From Dugong dugon (lineage: Eukaryota; Chordata; Mammalia; Sirenia; Dugongidae): 64,000 bases of DNA. Position 1 is the stretch's first letter; every line of letters starts with the position of its first letter. Below are positions 43,000 through 53,359 of the stretch, one piece after another. The translations under genes and the position numbers were made by a program. The stretch covers positions 9,164,501-9,228,500 of the forward strand of contig CM057473.1 of the NCBI GenBank assembly GCA_030035585.1, in the 5' to 3' direction. Under the pieces are notes generated by a model that made no database searches, was not told where the DNA came from, and saw only the letters and a list, made by a program, of their open reading frames with translations.

Positions 43000-43892
43000 T
43001 TCTATAGAAAGTCAATTATTACTTATGAGTTTAAGATACTATCATTTGATAGCCAGTTAGATATATAGCTAAGGTCTCCTCAAATTTAAAAAGCTTAAAT
43101 TATGAGGCATATAATAATATAGCATATTTCCTATGTCTCTTATCACCCGAAAAAAAATCTGCATTGAAATAGTTGAGATGTCTGCTGGGATTTTATTGCT
43201 TTGCAAACAGAAGTGGGATGCAATACGGAAGGGGCATATGGGACTTTTAAGCCACAGGTAAGTTCAATTTTTAACCTGGGTGGTGGTTACACAGACGTTC
43301 ACTCTATTCTTGTTGTTTACATTTTTTAAATATACTGTTGTTATCTATTCTCTTCAGTATTAATGGCATATTTCATAATTGAAAAAAAATAGAATTAAAG
43401 TTGCAGTTTGAATTTGTAGGAGAGTATACAGCATGTAATATGTAAGCCAAGATTTACTTATTGCATTTATGAGACGTTATCAACTCCAGTTGGCCGTCTG
43501 TGTGAAACAGATGAGGTCTTAAGAATCTTAGGTATGAGGTTTTTAGTCATGTGTCTTGTGCTTTTTTTTTCTGTCTTCCCCTCCTCCCCACCATGGCCTT
43601 TATAATCTTTAGGATATTATGAGATGTGAAATAAAAATAGCTGGACTGTAAGTAATCTCCAGTGCCTTCAAGTTGTGATTGAATAGCCTCTGTTTCTTAA
43701 CGCCTTTTCCATAAAAACTCACTTAATCTTGTTTATCAATTCCTCCAGGCCTTGCTTTGAGCTAGATAGTTAGGTGTTTTAGTTACATAAATTCTACTCT
43801 ATGAACTAAATCTTAGTTTTTAGCTTCCAGATACCAGTCTCTTAAGCCAGCTCAAGAAGAGCCCGTAAGGGATGTCTAATTCAGAAATCCAC
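43000..43892. other. Non-coding DNA, no gene seen
   Basis: AT-rich DNA. A T9 run lies near 43563. No element recognised. Confidence 0.5.
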
Positions 43893-44342
43893 CACCCCCC
43901 GTCAGCTTGTTGTACTGTGGTGGCTTGTAAGTTTCTATGTTGCTGGAAGCTATGTCTCTGCTATTTCAGATGCCAGCAGGTCACCCATCATGGACGTGTT
44001 TCATGGGAGCTTCCAGGCTAAGATAGGCTAGGAAGAAAGTCCTGTCAACCTATTCCAAAAATTAGCCGATGAAAACCTTATGAGTCACAACGGAACATTG
44101 TCTGACTCACTTGCTTTGAGCACATCATCATCGTCAGGAAGGATCAATCACTGAAGGAGAACATCATGTTTTGTAAAGTAGCTGGCCATCGAGGGCAAGG
44201 GAGACCCTCCATGAAAGGGACTGTCACAATACCCATAAAAACGGACTTGAACATTTTGGCAATCATGAGGATGATGCAGACCCGGCAATGTTTCGTTCTG
44301 TTGGGCATGAAGCCAACATAAGCCGGAGTTCACTCAGCGGCA
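43893..44342 (+). repeat. Internally deleted RTE (non-autonomous)
   Basis: The first part (43893-44095) matches the RTE 5' leader also present at 51860-52060: 'GCTGGAAGCTATGTCTCTGC', 'GGGAGCTTCCAGGCTAAGAT', 'CTAGGAAGAAAGTCCTGTCA', 'GGAACATTGTCTGACTCACT'. It then switches directly to the RTE 3' end from 'TTGAGCACATCATCATCGTC' to 'CACTCAGCGGCAGCTAGCTA'. The whole coding region (endonuclease and reverse transcriptase) is absent. The junction recurs at 35395-35425. Its transposition would depend on the full-length element. Confidence 0.85.
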
Positions 44343-45543
44343 GCTAGCTAGCTATCACCATCAAACTCGGAAATGCTCAGAAACTTTGCAGCGAACAGCG
44401 AAAAGTCATTTGGCAAGTCTGGCATTTGTTAATCACACAGTGCAAGTAGCCCCTCCTATACAGGGCTGGCAAAGGACCTATTATATAGACACAGAGTTGG
44501 ATTGGGTATAAATCTTCCCATCTTCAGCATAGCTGCTTTGGGTTTTTAAGGGAGAGGTCAAAACTGACTAGCGGGAACTATGGTCCTTTCTCAGTCTTTG
44601 TTAGCCTCCGTCCTAAAGATGAATGAGAAAGCCAATTAATGAAAGTCCCAAAGATGCAAAGTCTGAGAATTCTTCTCATCTTCTGGAAGCATCTGACTTA
44701 GATTTCTTTCTCCACAGGCCAGGTGATGTTAAATTACACTGTTCCACAGCAAATATGATGGTCGTTTTGATTCAGTTTGCTTTTTAACTATCAGTGACGT
44801 TCAGTCTCAACAGGAAGTTTGTGTATCCAACTCTGATTTTTAAAACGCTGTCAAGAACTGATTAAAACTGAAATAAAAAAATCCTCACTATTACATGTAT
44901 TTCACTAAGTAGAGTCACTTGCTTTGATTCTTTCCTGTGCAATTTAAAAGTAGGGAAACTGATGCAATTTCTAAAACATTTGGTTGCTTTCTTTATGCAA
45001 GTTTTAAGAGCTGAGGGTTTGTGAAGACCAAAACATACCATTCTGGGCTTTGTTACATTAGACGGTCTAATACACGTGTGGTTTTAAATTCATTGAAATG
45101 AATTTCCTTTAGACATTTTCAGTTCGTCCTCTGTGAGATCCATTTATGAATTGGGCTATTTAGCCAATGACTAGACTTCAAGGAATGAATGCGAGAACTG
45201 TTTTCATTTGCTTCAGCGAAAATTCAGCAACATTCTTCGTATGGGTTTCAGTTGTTTGCTGTGTCTAATTTCCAGTCATTAGTTTCCGATCTTAGAAACA
45301 TAGGCATTTGTATAATGACAACACGTAAGTACTTTGATAAAAGATAAAAATTAACATAGTCTTCCAAATTCTGATTATTGACTCTGAACTTCCATTTATA
45401 AATTTTGAGATTTGGGGTATGTTTTTGTAATGTACAAAATTGATAGAAGTTTATACACTCTATCAACTCAATTTGAATAAAGTAACTTTTCAATCCAGCT
45501 ATGTAATGTGTTTGACTACCTCCAGAGCAGCTTCAATGGCATG
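44343..45543. other. Non-coding DNA, no gene seen
   Basis: 1.2 kb without a recognised repeat or gene. Confidence 0.5.
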
Positions 45544-45554
45544 CTTATATTCAT

Positions 45555-45731
45555 CAAAAATAAAAAGAAAACATAAGCTCATTGCCGTGTAGTCGATTCC
45601 AACTCATAGCGACCCTAAAGGACAAAGTAGAACTGCCCCATAGGGCTACCCAAGGACTGCCTGGTGGGTTCGAACTGCTGACCTTTTGGTTAGCAGCCAA
45701 ACTCTTAACCACTGTACCACCAGGGTTTCCA
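45555..45731 (-). repeat. AfroSINE copy with 11-bp TSD
   Basis: cttatatt(c/t)at at 45544-45554 and 45732-45742 flanks a minus copy with 'GTAGTCGATTCCAACTCATA', 'GCCTGGTGGGTTCGAACTGC' and head 'ACCACTGTACCACCAGGGTT'. Confidence 0.94.
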
Positions 45732-45742
45732 CTTATATTTAT

Positions 45743-46984
45743 AGTCATTCCAAATATGTATGTTTGCAGGCAACACTCGCGTTCCTCTGCAATATTAATG
45801 TGAGACAAAAGAAAAACAATGAAAATTTTTGATCCATTTCAGTTTTCTTCTTAGTAGAAAAAGTAGCAGAAAGGGACTGATATCCAAACTCTAGTTCCAG
45901 GTTCTATTATTATAAGTGTCTTTCTAAAATGTGCAGAAACCAGGGATATTTTAAGACCCTTGTAGCAAATCATAATTCCAGATAGCAACACCGACTATGC
46001 TAAAGTCATTATGACCTGTGAGACCCTGTAAAAGACAAGCAAAATAATCTCAAACTTGTTAATGAAACATGTTTCTGAAGCTATTGACCTAGTACTGGTG
46101 CCCATTGTCTATAAACAATGATTTGCCGTAAAAGTTTACGCTGAAATGAATAGACAATTTAATGCCGAAAAAATATTCTACCTGACTATACATTTTCACA
46201 CACTTAATGTATCATATTATTTATAAATAATATATACTGAATATTATTAATATTCAGTATATTGAATATTTTATGTGCAAGTTCAGAGCAATCGGAATTA
46301 TTGCTTCTCTGAATGAGTTTTTTTTAAATAAATATAGCCATAAGATGCCATGAAAGTTGAAATCTTTCATATGCTAACTAATTGCATATTCTTTCCAATA
46401 GTTTCAGCAGCCTAAACTGTGGGTAAAATACGCGTATGCAACTGAAAGAGATGAACAACTCGCCAGGCAGCCGGAGCTGTGCAAGGATGCTTAATGGTCG
46501 GTTGATTTTTGAATAACTGTAAAATAAAGTCAATGAAAAAATAGATATACGACTGTCAAGATTAGGCCCGCTATCTCTGGCCTTGACGCTAAAAGAAATA
46601 AAAACAGAAATATAATTGGATATAGCTGGACATCAGTTATCTTTCCTGATGGCAAGACATCATCTCTTCAATAAAACCCGAACAATTCCCAGGAATTCAT
46701 TCTGTATTTTGTCTTGCAGCTAATGTAGTTTTAAAACGTTCTTTTCACATTAAGCTACAGCTTCCCTTCTTTTCTCGCCCTTCTCTAGAATTTACGATCG
46801 TACGTATTGTATTCCCTAGGTTTTCTAAGATTCTCTAGAATGTATGCGCTGATTATGTAATGCCTTTCACATGAGTATTTGCTCCTATATTCATGTAGGA
46901 GAAAACCAAACCTCCATGTGTAAAAAGTCTTCAAATAAGTGAAGATTTCCAGTTAACTAATTACCATGACTCAATTGCTATGGC
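45743..46984. other. Non-coding AT-rich DNA with palindromes
   Basis: No gene or repeat family recognised. Two adjoining perfect palindromes occur at 46214-46262. Confidence 0.5.
46214..46262. repeat. Adjoining perfect palindromes
   Basis: 46214-46233 is a 20-bp perfect palindrome (ATATTATTTATAAATAATAT). It shares two bases with 46232-46262, whose 15-bp arms (ATATACTGAATATTA and complement) flank one central base. Capable of cruciform extrusion in AT-rich DNA. Confidence 0.9.
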
Positions 46985-47145
46985 AGTTCAAGTCCACCCA
47001 CGGGCATTTCAAAAGAAAGGCCTAATGAGCTACTTCTTAATAAAAGAGCCCCTGAAAACTCTATGGAGCACAGTTGTCAGACACACATGGGGTCACTGTG
47101 AGTCTGAGTCAACCTGCCAGCAATTGGTGGTGGTGGATGGTTTGA
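46985..47145 (+). repeat. AfroSINE copy, 5'-truncated long type
   Basis: It begins at the B box ('GCAGTTCAAGTCCACCCACG') and keeps 'AGAAAGGCCTAATGAGCTAC', 'AAAACTCTATGGAGCACAGT' and 'GGGGTCACTGTGAGTCTGAG'. The A-box end is missing. Confidence 0.82.
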
Positions 47146-47409
47146 TAATAATCCTAGGAATCTCTTAAGACAGCATGAACTTTGACTCCCAGAAATTTCA
47201 ATTATAAGGCTAAAGTAATGTTTGCAATTTAATTCTACACAAGGGTACATAAATAATATTATTAATCAGACAATAACGTAGCTGGTTTTCCCTGTAAATC
47301 TTTCAAATTTATTTGACAATAGTAAATTGTGAAAGATTTAAAAAGTTTTGTTAGAGAAATTCTGGTTAAATTTCTATTGGAATAGAATGGAATACATTAG
47401 ATATATATG
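47146..47409. other. Unassigned AT-rich DNA
   Basis: Nothing recognised. Confidence 0.5.
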
Positions 47410-47612
47410 TCGTTGTTATCAGGTGCTGTTGAGTCCATCTTGACTCATAGTAACCTCATAGAACAGAGTAGAACTGCCCCAAAGAGTTTTTTACGCTGTA
47501 ATCTTTACAGGAGCAAACGGCCAGATTTTTCTCCTGAGGAGCCAGTGGGTGGGTTTGAACCCCCAACCTTTTGGTTAGCAGGCGAGTGCTTAAAGTGCCA
47601 CATCAGGGCTCC
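47410..47612 (-). repeat. AfroSINE copy, long type
   Basis: 'GTCGTTGTTATCAGGTGCTG', 'GTAATCTTTACAGGAGCAAA', 'GTGGGTTTGAACCCCCAACC' and head 'AAGTGCCACATCAGGGCTCC'. A CA-rich tract follows at 47629-47665. Confidence 0.9.
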
Positions 47613-48187
47613 TACATGCGTATATATACATACACACACTCGTGTGCATGTGGGCACACACACATAATTAAATAATCCTAATTCTTAATTTTATTTTAGT
47701 AATTTCATGGTATATCCTCAGCATCCTTTACAAAAATTGTCAAAACAAAAAATAAATTTAGTATAACAGCTAAATAAGCAAGATTGGAAGTTAGCCCCCC
47801 GGGTTTAGGATACCACACAATATTTGCTTGCTCTGTGATGTTGGAAAAGGCACTACCTCCCAGATCCTCAGGTTCCTCATCCGCATAAGTTTGGGCAATA
47901 ACAGCCCCAACCTCAGAGTTATTCGGAGGATTACAATAGTGGATAAAGGTAATGGATATGCAACAATGCCTGTTGCCACACTGGACGTAGCCATTGTATT
48001 TCACAGACAAAAGTGCAATTAACACGTTTCCCAAATCTCCTTGGCTGGGGCAAACTGCTTAAATGGAAGAGAAGGATAAGTAAGAGGAGAATAACAATTA
48101 AAAAAAAAAAAAAGTGGGAAAAGAGGAGAGTTAAAATGTTATTTTTGGAGGGAGATACTACAAAATTTTTCCACAGAAAAACTGAAA
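47613..48187. other. Non-coding DNA, no gene seen
   Basis: Overlapping frames of 64-109 codons at 47705-48227 on both strands lack any recognised similarity. An A13 run is at 48100-48112. Confidence 0.4.
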
Positions 48188-48348
48188 AAGCCAAATCCAT
48201 TATCCAGGCAGTTCCAACTCCTAGCAACCCTATAGGGTAGAGTAGAACTGCCCCATACCATTCCCAAGGGGCACCTGGTGGACTCGAACAGTCAACATTT
48301 TGGTTAGCAGATGTAGCTCTTAGTGGCTATGCGACCGGTGTTTCCACA
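48188..48348 (-). repeat. AfroSINE copy, diverged
   Basis: 'CAGGCAGTTCCAACTCCTAG', 'AGAGTAGAACTGCCCCATAC', 'GTGGACTCGAACAGTCAACA', then a decayed head. More substitutions than most copies here. Confidence 0.85.
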
Positions 48349-48491
48349 CGAAAACAAAGAAGTCAAAAATTGTGCTTGGGAGTCTTTCAGCAGAAGCTGG
48401 AACTGGCAGCAACAGAAGACAAGGTAAAAATGTGTTTAAGTTGGAGTTCACTCAGATTTGGTAAGTATAGCAAATACGCTAAAAGAGCGAG

Positions 48492-48674
48492 CCAAAAAAC
48501 AAAAAAAAACCAAAAAACCAAACCTGTTGCCCTCAAGTTGATTCCTACTCACAGCGACCTTACAGGACCTAGTAGAACTACCCCATAGGGTTTCCGAGGA
48601 GCGGCTGGTGGATTCGAATTGCTGACCTTTTGGTTAGCAGCCGGGTTCATTAACCTCTGCACCACCAGGGCTCC
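48492..48674 (-). repeat. AfroSINE copy, near consensus
   Basis: A-rich and CAAAAAACC tail complement, 'TCAAGTTGATTCCTACTCAC', 'GGAGCGGCTGGTGGATTCGA', head 'TCTGCACCACCAGGGCTCCT'. The flanks aaagagcgag and aaagagcaag look like a target duplication. Confidence 0.93.
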
Positions 48675-48830
48675 TAATAAAGAGCAAGGGCATGATAAAT
48701 ATCATACCAACAGGAAATCTGTCATTTTGTCTATGAGAGTCTGCACACCTAACCTGACTTGCAAAGTGGCATTATTTTTTCCTTAAAGAAATCCATGACA
48801 ATACAAGCAGGTTAAATTGCAGTGTATTTT

Positions 48831-48863
48831 GTGTGTGTGTGTGTGTGTGTGTGCGTGTGTGTG
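48831..48863. repeat. (GT)n microsatellite
   Basis: Sixteen GT units with one GC interruption. Confidence 0.95.
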
Positions 48864-48989
48864 GTTGGAGGTGGTGAGCGTCAAATATCAGTTTCTCCCT
48901 AATTGTTGAGAAAATCCAGCGATAGCAGGATTATACTTTAGTTCTTGATTTTAAATATAATACTACAGTGGGAATAGAAAGGATCAGAA

Positions 48990-49130
48990 TTTTGGGTACT
49001 TACTCCACACCAAACACTAATATATGTAGTTGTAATGTAATTCTGCTAACAACCCTACCAAGAGAGTATTATCGTATCTTGGTTATGACAAGGAAGTCAC
49101 AAAGTGGTAAAGTAACTTTCATTTCAAAAG
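48990..49130 (+). repeat. MIR-like ancient SINE relic
   Basis: 'TACTCCACACCAAACACTAA', 'AACAACCCTACCAAGAGAGT', 'AAGTCACAAAGTGGTAAAGT' follow the MIR order of core, 'AACAACCCTATGAGG' and 'GTCACA..GTAAGTGG' segments. Confidence 0.5.
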
Positions 49131-50378
49131 CATTGGGAAGGAGCTGATTTCTCTAGTAATGATCTCCACTTCAAATATTTGAATGTTTCAATGGATAGCA
49201 ATGGCGAAAGTATCTCTTAGGCTACGTATTCAAGAGATAACTGTGCTAAAGCAAATGTGCATTGTTCCTGGCTGCAGCTTAGTTGTTGAAATACGTATAA
49301 CAAGAAACAAACAAGCGTTTTGACATTGAGATAGTTTTCCTCTGTCCATGTAATCCAATCCCTAAAACATGTTTACTTGTATTACTTTTTTGTTGTCATC
49401 TCAAGAAAATTATTTAATTTCTCCCAGCCTCCATTCTCTTGTCAATAAAATGACAACAATAATATTCACCTCATGAAACCTAAAGATGAATCTACATATA
49501 TTAACCAGCTAGCACACAGCAAGGGTAGTTACTTAAAATCCTTTTGTTACCAAATTTTTATTAAATTTTTTTTTGATGGCAAGTGTTTTCAGTATTGGAA
49601 TGCATGCTTATTAATTGGGTGTGTTTACATTTTGGGTTGGTAATGTGGATTTTGAGAAATATGATCTAGCAATACAATCTTCCAGTGAGACAAGCGGCAC
49701 TTTGGTGCCACTGATCTGTGGCAAGACAGTAAGCCACTGAGAACTAGGTAGAGAATTTATTGCTGGCGCACTTCCATTAGGTTACATGGGAAACCTCTGG
49801 TTTTCCAAATATAACACACACAAAAAAATCAGGACTCCCTAACTATCACACAGGAAAGCCATAATTATGCTTGCAAGCCTTATCTCACAGAAATAAAAGA
49901 AAAAAAGGCAGAAGTTTACATAACTAGCACATCCAGGAAACACCAATTAATAGAATGCTCAACCTACACAACATTGAGGCTCCAACTCTGGTCTGCTGAG
50001 CTTCACATGTTTCAAAAGGGACCCACCTTGATGCTCAATGCATTAGAACCAGAATATTGCCTTACCCCTGAGATCCAGGGGCATCAAAAGTGTCTTGCAT
50101 GTAATTTAGGCTGGTAACGAAATTAATAAATCAATGGTGTCCTCCTTAAGTCTTTTCTTATTATCTACAGTATTTCAACTTCACTAAATTTCTCCTTGAT
50201 AATTCTCTTACATACTGAGTGAGCATTGTTCAAACCCTCTGCCGTATGCCTGAGACCTTTTGAGAATAACTCTGATAGACACTTGTCTGCTGATGACAGT
50301 TTTTAATTAAGTGAATTACTCCAGGCAAAGCAAAGTCACTGAACATAGTCATCCATTAATGAAAATTGGAACTAACAG

Positions 50379-50783
50379 GACTCGGGCGGACAAGGCTGTG
50401 GCAGCATGCTTGTCTGTTTTCCCATTCTTGCCTATTCTGTAATATTCCTTGGACTCGGGCAGACATGGTTCTGGCAGCACGCTTGTCCATTTTCCCATTC
50501 TTGCTTATTCCGTGGTTTCCTTGGACTCAGGCAGACATGGCTGTGGCAGCGTGCTAGTGTGTTTTCCCACTTTTGCTTATTCTGTAATATTTCCTTGGAC
50601 TCGGGCAGACGTGGCTGTGGCAGCGTGCTTGTCTGCTTTCCCACTTTTGCTTATTCTGTAATATTTCCTTGGACTCGGGCAGACATGGCTCTGGCAGTAT
50701 GCTTGTCTGATTTCCTGCTTTTGCCTTTTTGAATATATGCTGAATAAAACTTCCATTTTGCTTTGCTAAAAAGAAAAAAAAAA
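50379..50783 (+). mobile_element. Poly-A retroposon made of 73-bp tandem repeats
   Basis: A 405-bp insertion is bounded by a perfect 12-bp duplication tggaactaacag (50367-50378 and 50784-50795). Units starting GGACTCGGGC recur at 50378, 50451, 50523, 50597 and 50671 (spacing 73, 72, 74 and 74 bp), with the last one truncated near 50730. A unique end follows, with 'ATATGCTGAATAAAACTTCC' (AATAAA signal) and 'TTTTGCTTTGCT', then an A-rich tail. The duplication plus tail is the signature of L1-type retroposition of an RNA. I do not recognise the source. The repeat-bearing frames of 63-108 codons are shadows. Confidence 0.85.
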
Positions 50784-50985
50784 TGGAACTAACAGTTACG
50801 TCATGTGGGTCTGAGCTTGGGATAAAACTAGAAACCTTGTGAGATTGTAGAATAGGAGGTACAAAATTTAGGTGCTGTCATCTGACTACTTGGGTTGCCA
50901 ATTCTTAGCTGTTTCAAATGGGTTATATCACTCTGCTTCCTAATTCGTAAAATAAGAGGGAAAATAAACCTTCTTAGGGTATTAA

Positions 50986-51140
50986 GGAGCCCTGGTGGCA
51001 CAGTGGTTAATAGCTGGGCTGCTAACCAAATGGTCAGCAGTTTGAATCCACTAGCCACTCCTTGGAAACCCTACAGGGCAGTTCTATTCTGTCCTATAGG
51101 GTCACTATGAGTCGCAATTGACTTGACGGTTTCAGGGTAG
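50986..51140 (+). repeat. AfroSINE copy
   Basis: 'GGAGCCCTGGTGGCACAGTG', 'GCAGTTTGAATCCACTAGCC', 'GTCACTATGAGTCGCAATTG'. Flanks agggtattaag and agggtagttaag are a plausible imperfect duplication. Confidence 0.92.
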
Positions 51141-51332
51141 TTAAGAGGATTAAGTACCATAATTTTTCTTCATTCAATATACATTTATTGATGGCTTAGC
51201 ATGTGTCAACCATATACAACAGAAAACAGAACAGACAAAACGTCTTGCCAGCGCTGGACTTTGGGTCTACGGCTGGGGGAATAGATAGCAATTATAATTA
51301 ATAAGAAAATATATCTATCTATAATTATACTT

Positions 51333-51540
51333 GGAAGAAGTCCTGGTGGATCAGTGGTTAAAGCACTGGCACTTGTTTGCTAACCGAAAGGTTGGTAGTT
51401 CAAACCCATCAGCTTCTTTGCAGGAGAAAGATATGGCAATCTGCTTCCTTAAAGATTTATAGCCTTGGAAACCCTATGGGACAGTTCTTCTCTGTCCTAT
51501 AGGGTTGCCATGAGTCAGAATCGACTTGATGGCAGTGGGT
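51333..51540 (+). repeat. AfroSINE copy, long type
   Basis: 'GGAAGAAGTCCTGGTGGATC', 'GGTAGTTCAAACCCATCAGC', 'GATATGGCAATCTGCTTCCT', 'CAGAATCGACTTGATGGCAG'. Inserted in a TA-rich stretch that continues on both sides. Confidence 0.92.
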
Positions 51541-51751
51541 TATATCTATATATAGTTACGTAATGATAAGTTCTGTGGATTGAAATAAAACAAGAATCAG
51601 GGAATAGCATGGTGGGGGAGGGGTGGTGTGTGTCAGCAATCAACGTTGCAATTTCAAAAAGAAAGTGAAGAGGAGATAGCGTTTGAGTAAAGATATGAAG
51701 GATGTGACAGAATAAACCCAGCCGATAATGAGGGTAAAAGAGTTGCAGGAT

Positions 51752-51835
51752 GAGTGTGATGGCTAGTTTCATGTGGCAACTAGGCTGAGCTATAACATCC
51801 AGTTGTTTGGTCAGACAGTACTCTAGATACTACTA
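51752..51835 (+). repeat. ERVL-type LTR 5' fragment
   Basis: 'TGTGATGGCTAGTTTCATGT', 'GGCAACTAGGCTGAGCTATA', 'CCAGTTGTTTGGTCAGACAG' is the first 80 bp of an MLT2-like LTR. The RTE copy follows directly. Confidence 0.6.
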
Positions 51836-51850
51836 GGAAGGGAACCACCA

Positions 51851-53155
51851 CCATCTATCTGCCAGTCTGTCGTACAGTGGTGGCTGCATGTTGCTGTGAT
51901 GCTGGAAGCTATGCCACCAGTATTTCAAATAGCATCAGGGTCACCCATAGTAGACAGGTTTCAGCAGAGCTTCCAGACTAAGACAGACTAGGAAGAGGGA
52001 CCTAGCATTCTACTTCTGAAAAAACTGGCCATTGAAAACCTTCTGAATAGCAGCAGAACATTATCTAACATAGTGCTGGAAGATGAGGTTCTCAGGTTAG
52101 AAGGCACTCAAAATACGACAGAGGAAGAGCTTCCTCTTCAAAGTAGAGTCTACCATAATGACGTGGTTGGAGTAAAGTTTTTGGGACCTTCATTTGGTGA
52201 TGTGGCATGACTCATAATGAGAAGAAACAGCTGCAAACATCCATTAATAATCAGAACGTGGAATGTACAGACTGTAAATCTAGGACAACTGGGAGTCGTC
52301 AAAAATGAAATGGAACGCATAAAGATTGCTATCCTGGGCATTAATAAGCTGAAATGGACTGGTATTGGCCATTCTGAATCAGACAATTATATGGTCTATT
52401 ATTCCGGGAATGACAAATTGAAGAGGAATGACATTGCATTCATCATCAAAAAGTACATTGCAGTGTCTATCCTGAAGTACAATGCTGTCGGCAATAGGAT
52501 AATATCCATATACTTACAAAGAAGACCAGTTAATAAGACTATTATTCTAATTTTACCAACTTCTGTGGTCTGAAATTGATCAAACCTGCAATCAAGATGC
52601 TTTGATAATTACTGGGGATTGAAATTCAAAAGTTAGAAACAAAGAAGAATCAGTAGTTGGAAAATATCACCTTGGTAATAGAGATGATGCTGGAGATTTT
52701 GTAAGACCAATGACTTCTACATTGCAAATATCTTTTTTCAACAGCATAAATGGCAGCTATACACATGGGCCTCACCAGATGGAATACACAGGAATCAAAT
52801 CAATTACATCTGTGGAAAGAGATGATGGAGAAGCTCGATATCATCAATCAGAACAAGGCCAGGGGCTGACTTCAGAACAGACCATCAATTGCTCATATGC
52901 AAGTTCAAGTTGAAGCTGAAGAAAATTAGAGCAATTCCACTAGAGCCAAAGTATGACCTTTAGTATATCCCACCTGAATTTAGAGACCATCTCAAGAACA
53001 GAGTTGACACATTGAACACTAATGACAGAAGACCAGACGAGTTGTGGGATGACATCAAGGACATCATACATGAAGAAAGCAAAAGGTCATTAAAAAGACA
53101 GGAAAGAAAGAAAAGACCAAAATGGATGTCAGAAGAGACTCTGAACCTTGCTTTT
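51851..53155 (+). repeat. RTE-type LINE, leader and endonuclease region
   Basis: The leader lies at 51860-52200 and matches the leader piece at 43893. A frame at 52217-52573 gives the apurinic-like endonuclease domain of RTE ORF2: 'IRTWNVQTVNL', 'LGINKLKWTGIGHSESDNYM', 'IISIYLQ'. After a frameshift near 52575 come 'ITGD' with a stop, 'GKYHLGNRDDAG', then 'RTRPGADF..TDHQLLICKF' in another phase, and a Lys/Arg-rich stretch ending near 53150. Catalytic-region motifs are recognisable, but stops and frameshifts make it inactive. The reverse transcriptase half is missing. Confidence 0.9.
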
Positions 53156-53165
53156 GAACATCTCT

Positions 53166-53359
53166 GTATCTCTTCTCCCCTTTAATAGAGACACCACTCA
53201 CGTTGGTTTAGGAACCATCCCACTCCAGGATGATGTCGTGTTAATTTAACTGATAACAGCTTCAAAGACTCCATTGCCAAACAAGCTCAAGTTCACAGGA
53301 ACCAGGGGTTAAAACTTCAACACATCTTTTCGGGGGACATAGTTCAATCCATAACAATT
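53166..53359 (-). repeat. MaLR LTR 5' fragment
   Basis: 'TAATAGAGACACCACTCACG', 'GTTTAGGAACCATCCCACTC', 'TTTTCGGGGGACATAGTTCA', 'ATCCATAACA' is the reversed first part of an MLT1-like LTR, as at 20820-20991. Confidence 0.75.

Larger units (their letters stand above)
48675..50366. other. Non-coding DNA, MIR-like relic inside
   Basis: A (GT)n repeat at 48831-48863 and a MIR-like relic at 48990-49130 are listed separately. No gene seen in the rest. Confidence 0.5.

Noticed and set aside
48100-48112. A13 run as a polyadenylation tail of a retrogene
   Set aside because: No AATAAA, no target duplication and no recognisable coding sequence upstream.
50366-50732. CRISPR-like or protein-repeat reading of the 73-bp units
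   Set aside because: Units are contiguous with no unique spacers, the DNA is mammalian, and the poly-A tail and target duplication mark a retroposed RNA. Frames of 63-108 codons simply mirror the DNA repeat.
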